A stretch of 64,000 nt of DNA from contig NZ_CP036274.1 of the NCBI RefSeq assembly GCF_007747655.1, forward strand, positions 6,448,001 through 6,512,000. Direction: 5' to 3'. Positions 15,173 to 22,668 of this stretch are shown one piece after another. The stretch's first letter is position 1. Each line of letters begins with the position of its first letter. The stretch comes from Anatilimnocola aggregata (GTDB lineage Bacteria; Planctomycetota; Planctomycetia; Pirellulales; Pirellulaceae). The translations under genes and the position numbers were made by a program. The notes below the pieces were generated by a model. The model was not told where the DNA came from and did not search any database. It saw only the letters and a program-made list of their open reading frames with translations.

Positions 15173-16125
15173 GCTTTCGCTCCTTGTTTCACCGATCCAC
15201 TAGGAACCGGAACTGTTTTGGCTGCCGCTGGTCGCGTCCGGCGATACTGTCGCCAGATGCCACCTACCACATAATCTAAACCTAAAAATTGTCCCGCACC
15301 CATCGCGGCCAGCACGAACAGGGCGAGCATCTCGACAAACTGATAATAAATCGGGGCCGCGCCACTGGAACCCGGCCATTGCGACGCACACACGCTGGCC
15401 AGAAACAACCCAGCCACAACTGCAACTGGGCGGGTGAACAAGCCGACGATCAATAAAAACCCCACGACGGTATCGAAGTACGGCATGAACCAATCCATGA
15501 ACTCGGAATCGAGCGGTTGACGCCCGAGCTTGCCAATGGGCATTCGTCCGTGCCTGACTAATTGTTGCTCGGTGGCAATGGCGTTCAGGTCGTTCTCCAG
15601 GTCTTTCCAGATCTTGTCGATATCCGCAAGCAGCGGCCCGCGGAGTTGATTGCGATCGGCATCGATGCGGGCATCGTGCGCTTGCATTGATGTTAGCCCT
15701 TTGCGTGCCAAATCATTGCGGTTCGCGTCGCGCCGCTCCAATTGGTCCAGGTACTCGCTGATTTCCTCTCGCTTGGAGCCAAAGTACCACTTGAACCGCT
15801 TGGTGAAGTCTTCCACAACCTTATCGGCGGCCTTGGCTTGCTTCTCGTCGAAATGAAAATGTCTGGCAACCTGCTTACCGTACGTTTTCCAATACGCGAG
15901 GGTTGCCTGACCATCGAGACGAAACTTGCCGTCGATGTCCCAGACCATGTTGCGATACAGGGGAGCCAGCGGGCCCTTGGCATTGGCAAAGAAGCCGCCC
16001 GTAAACGGCTTTTTATCCCGCAGTTTGGCAGTCCCTTCCAAGTAGAAATGCAGACCCACGCCCACGCGTAGGGCCACAATAGCCGCGACCACCCACCAGC
16101 CAACCGAAATGCGATACGTACTCAG
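15169..16125 (-). CDS. DoxX-family membrane protein with large loop insertion (likely CTG start)
   Basis: A DoxX-like membrane protein, about 318 aa. The first helix is GWWVVAAIVALRVGVGLHFYLEG (the 20-residue core starts at about 9), and the others, near the C-terminus, include DTVVGFLLIVGLF, VVAGLFLASVCAS and MLALFVLAAMGAG. Between helix 1 and helix 2 lies an insertion of about 170 mostly charged residues, predicted helical, which ordinary DoxX proteins (about 130-150 aa) lack. No ATG opens the frame. A GTG at 16092 would cut into helix 1. CTG at 16125 has GAGGAG 8 nt upstream (16134-16139) and restores the whole helix, so I place the start there. DoxX proteins are linked to respiratory or redox functions, and this one may serve the coupled oxidoreductase. 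Confidence 0.82.
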   Translation of the reverse strand: MSTYRISVGWWVVAAIVALRVGVGLHFYLEGTAKLRDKKPFTGGFFANAKGPLAPLYRNMVWDIDGKFRLDGQATLAYWKTYGKQVARHFHFDEKQAKAADKVVEDFTKRFKWYFGSKREEISEYLDQLERRDANRNDLARKGLTSMQAHDARIDADRNQLRGPLLADIDKIWKDLENDLNAIATEQQLVRHGRMPIGKLGRQPLDSEFMDWFMPYFDTVVGFLLIVGLFTRPVAVVAGLFLASVCASQWPGSSGAAPIYYQFVEMLALFVLAAMGAGQFLGLDYVVGGIWRQYRRTRPAAAKTVPVPSGSVKQGAKA

Positions 16126-16211
16126 GGGAGAGGCTCCTCAAAGAATCCTAGTTCGATTCAGGCCGCCGGCGATCATTGCCAGCACTGCCCAAACCGACCG
16201 AAGAATCTGCC

Positions 16212-16240
16212 ATTATGACTAGTCGCCGGCGGTTCGCCAA
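16212..16240 (-). promoter_or_regulatory. Candidate promoter for the DoxX-Gfo/Idh operon
   Basis: On the minus strand TTGGCG (16240-16235) and CATAAT (16217-16212) are exactly 17 nt apart, placing the start of transcription near 16205 and the DoxX ribosome-binding site about 65 nt downstream. The remaining 16241-16485 holds nothing I can identify. Confidence 0.45.
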
Positions 16241-16485
16241 CCGCTTCGTAGCCGGCGGATATGAGATTTCAGCCAGTCGGAAGCGGGTTGCCGCCAGCGA
16301 CCAAAAGCAACTGGTCCCTGCCGGATACACTCTGTTTGGTTATTTCCAGGTCAGTTTTTTCCACAATCAGACGCACCGCTGACAGTGAGTGTTGCGTTGG
16401 AAGGCACAATAAGTTGAAAGGCCTCTCAACACGACCGACCCGGCCCTGAAGGGCAGTGGTGAGCGGAAGATCAGAACCCCAGACC

Positions 16486-16893
16486 TTAAACTTGCGTCGA
16501 ATTAGCTAGTCGAACGAGTAAGCCAGTCGAGATGACTGCAGCGACCACGAGACACATAAGTATCCAGATCCATGGAGTAGTGTCGCACTTTCTAGCAATC
16601 TGCCCATAGAGTTCGATACTCTCTCGCTTCGCTTTCCGGCTCAAGTATGCAGGCCGTTCACAGCGTCCTGAAAGCGTGCAAATCAGCGCCTGCCCTATCG
16701 GAAAATAGAGCAAAAGTAGCGGAGTCGATCTTAGGGTTTGGGTAAATGTGATTCCATCAATGAGCGAAGCAGCAGCAAGCGGAACGAATGAGACGAGCGA
16801 GCAAAAAAACAAAACTCGCAGCAAAGTGAACTCCAAAGTACTGCAGCAGTTTCCGCCATCGACGCCTCTTGCGATATGAACTGGCAGCAACAT
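16486..16893 (-). CDS. Hypothetical small membrane protein
   Basis: A 135-aa frame with three hydrophobic segments: about 22-45 (LLRVLFFCSLVSFVPLAAA), 58-75 (PLLLLYFPIGQALICT) and 108-128 (WIWILMCLVVAAVISTGLLV). A basic stretch (RKAKRES) lies between the second and third. I recognise no family. It stands alone between the DoxX operon and a secreted unknown, in DNA somewhat richer in A+T than the neighbours. The start is uncertain. It is kept because the hydrophobic pattern is clearly protein-like and no opposite-strand gene explains it. Confidence 0.55.
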   Translation of the reverse strand: MLLPVHIARGVDGGNCCSTLEFTLLRVLFFCSLVSFVPLAAASLIDGITFTQTLRSTPLLLLYFPIGQALICTLSGRCERPAYLSRKAKRESIELYGQIARKCDTTPWIWILMCLVVAAVISTGLLVRLANSTQV

Positions 16894-17012
16894 GACTCAT
16901 TCGTGGATCCGCTTGCGGAATGCACCGTGTTTTTCAACCGGAAATTCTACACTCGCATAAATTGGGCGTACCAGCATGTTGTGCCCATTTGGCGAATCGC
17001 GTACGGAGGAAA

Positions 17013-17846
17013 CTACTTTTTTAGTGCCTCATTGATCTCCACCGATGCGTCCTTCATGGCCTTTGAGAGCTCGTCGAGCTTGCCCGTTTCGCCAGCGGCA
17101 AAGACGGCGTCGATCCGCGAGAGTGGGCCCTTGAGCTTGGCTTGGAGGGCGGTCAGGTCGTCTCCTTGGCGAGTAGAAAGAAGTTCGCGGGCCCCGTGCA
17201 GGCCGTTCCCTTGGCCGGGTGCCAAGACATCGCCGTAAAACGGGCGACGCGAAGCGGTGTGGGCCAGCGCGAACCGAATTCGCAAGTGCCGGAGACCGAA
17301 GCCGTCCGGACTGCCGCGTCCCAGCGGCGACGCAGTGTTCAGGATCGCGAACGTAATCTTGTCGCCCGCTTTGGTTGGCATCGGGGCGTTGCTCATCCAG
17401 ACCGTCGGCCGCTGGTCCTGATTCATTTGCATGCCGTCTTTGCTCCACAGGCCAGCGGGCTTGCCGTTGATGTAGGCGTAGGTCTCCCAGCGACCGAGGC
17501 AGTTGGTTTCGATCCCTAGGTTGTAGCCGTTCTTCGGGATCGCAATCTTCCCCAGCTTCTCCGGCACCACAAAGCTGATCCGGTACCAGCCTGCGGCACC
17601 CGGTTTGTTCTGGCCGAACACTTCGTAAGGATTCGAGAGAACCTTCATCGCCGACTCATCCGCGTCGAGTTCGTGCAGAGGCGGTTCCAGGCCGGGGCGA
17701 AATTTTACTTCCTTCGCGAGATCGATCGAATCGAGTTCCACGAGCCGCGCGATGAGCGCCGTGATCTCGTCGGGCGTTTGCGCCGAGAGGGTGGCTGAGG
17801 CGAGCAGCAAGACAACAAAACTAATCAGGCAGGAGAGGTGTCGCAT
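17013..17846 (-). CDS. Secreted protein of unknown function with beta-rich domain
   Basis: A 277-aa protein with a clear signal peptide (MRHLSCLISFVVLLLASATLSAQ). The middle, about 80-200, looks like a beta-sandwich of the kind found in galactose-binding-like modules: GWYRISFVVPEKL, YNLGIETNCLGRWETYAYINGKPAG, then AGDKITFAILNTASPLG. A C-terminal helical part (about 225-277) ends in lysines. There are no catalytic motifs I recognise. The gene stands alone on the minus strand, 26 nt downstream of the HEPN-like gene. It may bind a carbohydrate in the cell envelope (inference). Confidence 0.7.
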   Translation of the reverse strand: MRHLSCLISFVVLLLASATLSAQTPDEITALIARLVELDSIDLAKEVKFRPGLEPPLHELDADESAMKVLSNPYEVFGQNKPGAAGWYRISFVVPEKLGKIAIPKNGYNLGIETNCLGRWETYAYINGKPAGLWSKDGMQMNQDQRPTVWMSNAPMPTKAGDKITFAILNTASPLGRGSPDGFGLRHLRIRFALAHTASRRPFYGDVLAPGQGNGLHGARELLSTRQGDDLTALQAKLKGPLSRIDAVFAAGETGKLDELSKAMKDASVEINEALKK

Positions 17847-17871
17847 TTATCAGAGATCCTTAAACAAAAAC

Positions 17872-18642
17872 TCAATACGCGTACTTCCCAACCACAAAAA
17901 AGTGTTCGATCAGGTGACTGTCTATGCGAAATGACCAATCTCGAAAGAACTCATTTGCATCGCGTATGTAGGACAAATCAATTGCTGTTGGCGTGCCGTG
18001 GGCCGCGTTGTTGCGACATTTCTTGATGTCGTTAAATTTGGTTTTCTCCATAGAAGTTATGCGAACTGAAAGGCCGTGCTCAAGAAGGTCAGGAATTCCT
18101 GCGGCCTTTAGCTTCTTAAGTTCACTGATTAACATGCGAGCACCATACGACGAGAGACGTTCCGACGGAAACCGATAACCGTGAGCTCGAAGTACTTTCG
18201 AGTACTTTTGATATTTTGCGTACTTTGAACTCACGTCCTTTCTGAGCTTCTTCTTTGCTTCCAAAACATCAGCCGTTTCTGAAACGCCAGTTAGCGTTCT
18301 ATCGCGTTTTTCCGCAAGTGCCAAAAATGCGTCGGCACCACCATGAAACTCGAGCATCTCTGTTACAACAGACTTTATGTAGCTTTCAAAAAAGCTGAAT
18401 ATGCTCAGCAGCAAATACGTCGACAGCCGGTTTTCAAACTCGACCACGTTGTCCTTGAGGAAAACTGTACTGTTTTGTGGCGCGAAGTAGTGTGGCTGCT
18501 GCAACGCAGTCTTGCCACTTTCGACTTCGGCCAAGTGCTGACTTAGTTGAGGGATGGAATAGCAAATCGTAACAGCAAAATCAAATGCTCCCTGGACCGC
18601 TGCTTTGTGACGTTCGAGTGATTTGGTCTTTTGTGTTGCCAT
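17872..18642 (-). CDS. HEPN-like protein (RiboL-PSP-HEPN type), possible RNase
   Basis: A 256-aa helical protein. The C-terminal third has KKCRNNAAHGTP, a match to the Rx4-6H catalytic motif of HEPN ribonucleases, and the N-terminal half has LLSIFSFFESYIKSVV, the conserved Phe-Glu helix of the RiboL-PSP-HEPN group. HEPN proteins occur in toxin-antitoxin, abortive infection and other defence systems. Start taken at 18642, where GGAAG precedes the ATG; a frame seven codons longer exists. The gene is visibly richer in A+T than its neighbours, with Lys, Ser, Phe and Tyr well represented, which suggests transfer. No antitoxin-like partner lies next to it. Confidence 0.7.
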   Translation of the reverse strand: MATQKTKSLERHKAAVQGAFDFAVTICYSIPQLSQHLAEVESGKTALQQPHYFAPQNSTVFLKDNVVEFENRLSTYLLLSIFSFFESYIKSVVTEMLEFHGGADAFLALAEKRDRTLTGVSETADVLEAKKKLRKDVSSKYAKYQKYSKVLRAHGYRFPSERLSSYGARMLISELKKLKAAGIPDLLEHGLSVRITSMEKTKFNDIKKCRNNAAHGTPTAIDLSYIRDANEFFRDWSFRIDSHLIEHFFVVGKYAY

Positions 18643-18699
18643 GCCCGCTTCCAATGAATGCACGGATTGCCGACGATCAATAAATGAAACTTAGATTAG

Positions 18700-19662
18700 C
18701 TACTCATCCAATTCTTTCCACACGCGAAACGCAGCGTGCGGCTTACGATCAGGTCCTAGCAGGCCCCAGGACTTTTCGATTTCGAGTTTGGACTCGACCG
18801 CCTTCCAGGGAAGATCGAAGGCTTCGAAGCCAACGGCGTGGCAGGCCCATGATTCGCCCGCTTCGGCGATGCGGCCGGCCTGGGTGTAGTGATGCCAGAA
18901 GTCGCTTTGCGAAGTGGGCGAGTAGAGCGGGCCCCCCGCGTGCGGAAAGCCGGTCTCTTTGACAATCACGGGCTTACCGGTCTTCTTGGCGATCTTGGCA
19001 GCTTCTTCGCGAGTCCACTGCGCTGCCTTGTCGGCCGGCAAGTCTTTGCGGTCAAAGACCGGGTGAATGTTCGGGCAGAGAAAATCGCCGAACTTGAGAA
19101 TCGTGTCGATTGAGTAGCCGTGCAATGGCTCGCTCGTGCTGACGGGAATGTTCTGCGGCAGCGCGCGACGCAGGCGTGCTTCCGCGATGGCGAGATCTTC
19201 CAATTCGTAACGCTTGAAGGTGATCCCTTCATTGCCGACCAGCACGCCCATGTTGAAGATGCCGTCGTACTGCTTGGCCAGCGCCGCGACGCCATCGACC
19301 TCAGCGGTCGATTTCGGATTCCAGATCGCGAGCAGCAGCCCGCGATACTTCAGCTCGCGCGCAACCGCCACAATCCGCGGCGTGCAAGCTTCGTGATAGC
19401 CATACAACACGAGTCCGTCGAACGCAGGACGAAGTGCCGTCAGGTCAGCGCGAATCGAACTGGTCAGCAACTTGCCTTGATTGGCTTCCACGCGCGGGTC
19501 GAGTTCCGCGGGCGTGTAGCAAATCATCTTGCCGGGAGTTTCTTTACTCGTCAGGTACGAAAAGAACGGGTACGAGTTATCGGTCCGATGCTGAGCGAAG
19601 GACGTTGCCGCCGTCAACAGCGTGAGCAGAAAGGAAGCAATTCGAACGTGCAAACGATTCAT
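18700..19662 (-). CDS. Secreted GH17-like glycoside hydrolase
   Basis: A 320-aa secreted protein with signal peptide (NRLHVRIASFLLTLLTAATSFA). The body is a TIM-barrel hydrolase like glycoside hydrolase family 17: the acid/base Glu in GVLVGNEGI (about 142-150), the nucleophile Glu in VIVKETGFPHAGG (about 233-245, compare ETGWP of GH17), and a C-terminal FEAFDLPWK then EKSWGLLGPDRKPH. GH17 enzymes cut or transfer beta-1,3-glucans such as laminarin. It is divergent from a sulfatase (143-nt gap), so both may belong to a marine or plant polysaccharide response. Confidence 0.82.
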   Translation of the reverse strand: MNRLHVRIASFLLTLLTAATSFAQHRTDNSYPFFSYLTSKETPGKMICYTPAELDPRVEANQGKLLTSSIRADLTALRPAFDGLVLYGYHEACTPRIVAVARELKYRGLLLAIWNPKSTAEVDGVAALAKQYDGIFNMGVLVGNEGITFKRYELEDLAIAEARLRRALPQNIPVSTSEPLHGYSIDTILKFGDFLCPNIHPVFDRKDLPADKAAQWTREEAAKIAKKTGKPVIVKETGFPHAGGPLYSPTSQSDFWHHYTQAGRIAEAGESWACHAVGFEAFDLPWKAVESKLEIEKSWGLLGPDRKPHAAFRVWKELDE

Positions 19663-19805
19663 GAATAAACTCTTGCGGGTGAGGAGCCAGGCATTGCCAG
19701 GAGTAATTGAATCGACTGAGAATGTAAACCGTCCGGTCGGGCGCGGCCAGCTATTTCGCCATGATGCTGCCGGCTCAAGTAGAAAAACGGAAACGGAACC
19801 CTCCC

Positions 19806-21617
19806 ATGCGATTCATTACCGTCTGTTGGTCAGCGCTGCTGTTGCTGTTACTGGTGGCAACGGGAGAAATGTCGCGAGCCGCCGAGAACGCCCGGCCCAA
19901 TGTCGTCATCTTCCTCGCCGACGATGCGGGCTGGGGAGACTATAGCCGCAACGGCAATAAAAGCGTCGCCACGCCGCACATCGATTCGTTGGCGGCCAAT
20001 GGCGTCACCCTCGACCGGTTTTTTGTCTGCCCCGTTTGTGCTCCCACGCGCGCCGAGTTTCTCACCGGCCGTTATCATCCGCGCACTGGTGTGTACGGCG
20101 TTTCGACCGGTCAGGAGCGGATGAATCTCGATGAGCGGACGATCGCCGACGCCTTCCAAGCGGCCGGCTATGCCACCGGCGCTTTCGGCAAGTGGCACAA
20201 CGGCAGCCAATGGCCCTATCACCCGATGGCTCGCGGCTTCGACGAATACTACGGCTACACCTCGGGGCATTGGGGCGAATACTTCGATCCGCCGCTGGAG
20301 CACAACGGCCAACCCGTGCGCGAGAAAGGCTATATCGTCGACATATGCACGACGGCGGCGATCAAGTTCATTGAACGGAACGCGAAGCAGCCTTTTTTCT
20401 GCTACGTGCCGTTCACAACTCCGCATTCTCCCTGGGCAGTGCCGGAACAAAACTGGCAGCGGTTCAAAGAGAAGCCGATCACTCAGCGAGGAACACAGTC
20501 AAAGCAAGAGAATCTTGACGAAACTCGCTGCGCTCTCGCAATGATTCAGAACCAAGATGAAAACGTTGGTCGCGTGCTCAGCAAGCTCGACGAATTAAAG
20601 CTTGCGGACAATACGATTGTCCTCTACTTCAGTGACAACGGCCCCAATTCATGGCGTTGGAATGGCGAGATGAAGGGACGCAAAGGGTCGACCGACGAAG
20701 GGGGCGTGCGCTCGACTTGCTATTGGCGCTGGCCCGCAAAATTGCCCAAAGACCGCACCATCAGCGGAATTTCCGGCGCGATTGATCTCCTGCCCACGCT
20801 CTGCACGCTGGCGGGCATTGAGCGCGTCGGCGACAAACCGTTGGATGGCCAGGATCTTTCGCCGTACTTAATGGAAACAAAGAAAGTGCCCGCCGAGCGG
20901 ATGATCTTCTCGACCTGGGGACGCAATGTAAGCGTGCGGACGAATCAATACCGCCTCGACAATGCCGGGCAGCTATTCGACCTGGTCGCCGACCCGAGTC
21001 AGACCAAAGCCGTCAACGATCAACAGCAGGGAACGGTCGATCGCCTCGCTGCTACCGTGCAGGCGTGGCGGATAGAAATGGGTTTCGATGTCACACCCGG
21101 CGCGCCAAGTGGCAACAAGCGAAAATCCGTTGATCCGCGTCCCATTCCCGTCGGCTATCGAGAATTCCCTCGCACCTGGCTGCCGGCCCGCGATGGCGAA
21201 CCAGTGGGCAGTGTGAAACGAAGCTCTGGCGCGCCGAACAGTTCCTACTTCGTGAATTGGAAGAGCAAGGAAGATTCGCTCGTGTGGGAGATCGACGTCA
21301 ATACGACAGGCAACTATGCCGTCGAGTTGCGCTACACTTGCCCACTCGCAGCCGCGGGCTCGACGATTGAACTCACCTTTCTCAAGCAAACGCTAAGTGG
21401 CAAAGTGATGCCGGGCTGGGATCCGCTGCTCTACACCAACCAAGAAACGCTGCCGCGGCCCCCAGCGGAATCGAAGATGAAAGAGTTCCGCCCGCTGAAA
21501 CTCGGCACGATCCACTTGGAACGTGGCCGGGGACCACTCACGCTGCAGGCCTCTGATATTCCCGGCAGCGAAGTGATGGACCTGCTGGAAGTAACTTTGA
21601 CGCTACTCGACAGGTAG
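19806..21617 (+). CDS. Exported arylsulfatase-family sulfatase
   Basis: A 603-aa sulfatase. The chosen ATG gives a signal peptide (RFITVCWSALLLLLLVATG); an in-frame ATG 15 codons upstream places charged residues before it and is less likely. The metal site is in NVVIFLADDAGWGDY (about 32-46), and the formylglycine motif CAPTR is at 78-82 within VCPVCAPTRAEFLTG. FSDNGP carries later metal ligands. After about residue 430 a beta-rich C-terminal region (YFVNWKSKEDSLVWEIDV and onward) resembles the extra domain of planctomycete sulfatases. It removes sulfate esters from polysaccharides or glycosides; the exact substrate cannot be given. Its last 15 nt overlap the convergent membrane protein gene. 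Confidence 0.92.
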   Translation: MRFITVCWSALLLLLLVATGEMSRAAENARPNVVIFLADDAGWGDYSRNGNKSVATPHIDSLAANGVTLDRFFVCPVCAPTRAEFLTGRYHPRTGVYGVSTGQERMNLDERTIADAFQAAGYATGAFGKWHNGSQWPYHPMARGFDEYYGYTSGHWGEYFDPPLEHNGQPVREKGYIVDICTTAAIKFIERNAKQPFFCYVPFTTPHSPWAVPEQNWQRFKEKPITQRGTQSKQENLDETRCALAMIQNQDENVGRVLSKLDELKLADNTIVLYFSDNGPNSWRWNGEMKGRKGSTDEGGVRSTCYWRWPAKLPKDRTISGISGAIDLLPTLCTLAGIERVGDKPLDGQDLSPYLMETKKVPAERMIFSTWGRNVSVRTNQYRLDNAGQLFDLVADPSQTKAVNDQQQGTVDRLAATVQAWRIEMGFDVTPGAPSGNKRKSVDPRPIPVGYREFPRTWLPARDGEPVGSVKRSSGAPNSSYFVNWKSKEDSLVWEIDVNTTGNYAVELRYTCPLAAAGSTIELTFLKQTLSGKVMPGWDPLLYTNQETLPRPPAESKMKEFRPLKLGTIHLERGRGPLTLQASDIPGSEVMDLLEVTLTLLDR

Positions 21618-22187
21618 TGGCGGCGCGTACAACCAGAAAGTGAAATTGCGCAGCCCAGGAATGAACCAAGGATGTGCCAGATGGCAGAGCAGCAAGATTG
21701 CGAGTAATCCTGCAGTGATGTAACTTTCCCGAGCATCCACTTTGCCCGCCACAAGGCAATTGATGACAAATATAGTCAGGATAAGAATCTCGGTGACCAG
21801 TAGCAGCACCATTTGTAAGGAATAGATCGACAACCCAAAGACGATTGGTTCTCCGAAAAGGTAATCGAGACCAGCATCCGTGGAAGTCATGAGCACGAAA
21901 CAATGCCAAATTCGATACGTCACCAAAACGTGGGCTGCAATTAAAATTCGTAGTATCGAATTGGGGTCATACTGCGAGCCGACTGGATTTCCAGCGGACC
22001 ACTTTGGGGACGCCGCGGCCGCAATGCGGCCCACCAGCAACACTCCCGACAACACGCTGCAGTAGAGCATGACCAGGATTACATCGATGTACATCCGCAG
22101 TCCGAGCAAGATTGCGATGCCGACGGCGAATCCAAGTAGCGTGCGCAGGCTGAAGGTTGCGGAGTTTCGTGAACGGCGGGCGCGCAT
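21603..22187 (-). CDS. Hypothetical multi-pass membrane protein
   Basis: A 194-aa protein with an N-terminal SLRTLLGFAVGIAILLGLR segment, a pattern common at the start of planctomycete membrane proteins, and about five hydrophobic helices (near 12-30, 33-55, 80-100, 117-147 and 155-175). I recognise no family. It follows rnhA on the minus strand with a 1-nt gap and so is the third gene of the transglutaminase-rnhA operon. Its 3' end overlaps the sulfatase end by 15 nt. Confidence 0.7.
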   Translation of the reverse strand: MRARRSRNSATFSLRTLLGFAVGIAILLGLRMYIDVILVMLYCSVLSGVLLVGRIAAAASPKWSAGNPVGSQYDPNSILRILIAAHVLVTYRIWHCFVLMTSTDAGLDYLFGEPIVFGLSIYSLQMVLLLVTEILILTIFVINCLVAGKVDARESYITAGLLAILLLCHLAHPWFIPGLRNFTFWLYAPPLPVE

Positions 22188-22188
22188 T

Positions 22189-22665
22189 TCACATCATCCG
22201 ATAAGCTTCCACGGCGAGTTCATCGCAGCGGTCATTTTCGGGATGGCCGCTATGGCCAGCCACACGTGTGAGCTTGAGTTGATGTTTGGCCATTTGCTCG
22301 TCGAGCTGCTTCCACAGATCGTCGTTCTTCAAGGGCTTTAGCTTGCCTTGCTCTTTCCGCTTCCAGCCGTTCCGTTTCCAGCCAGCCATCCACTCCTGCA
22401 TCCCTTTGCGGACGTATTCGCTGTCGGTAAAGATCTCGACATAAACGGGCCGCTTGAGTGTGTTCAGTCCTTGGATGACGGCCATCAATTCCATGCGATT
22501 GTTTGTGGTATCGCGCTCGGCACCGTTGACTTCCTTCACCGTGCCGCTGGCGGGATGCTTCAGAATGAAAGCCCAGCCACCCGGACCGGGGTTCCCGCTG
22601 CATGCCCCATCGGTGAAGAGGAGAACTTCGGGTTGAGTGGGAACGGTTTCGCTGTCGGACGGCAT
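22189..22665 (-). CDS. rnhA: Ribonuclease HI
   Basis: A 158-aa RNase HI that degrades the RNA strand of RNA-DNA hybrids, including R-loops and primers. The catalytic acidic residues are in LFTDGACSGNPGPGGW, NNRMELMAVI, IFTDSEYVRKG and RCDELAVEA, and a basic handle is seen in the GWKRNGWKRKEQGK region. It is of normal length with no extra domains. It sits 3 nt after the transglutaminase gene and 1 nt before a membrane protein gene. Confidence 0.96.
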   Translation of the reverse strand: MPSDSETVPTQPEVLLFTDGACSGNPGPGGWAFILKHPASGTVKEVNGAERDTTNNRMELMAVIQGLNTLKRPVYVEIFTDSEYVRKGMQEWMAGWKRNGWKRKEQGKLKPLKNDDLWKQLDEQMAKHQLKLTRVAGHSGHPENDRCDELAVEAYRMM

Positions 22666-22668
22666 GAG

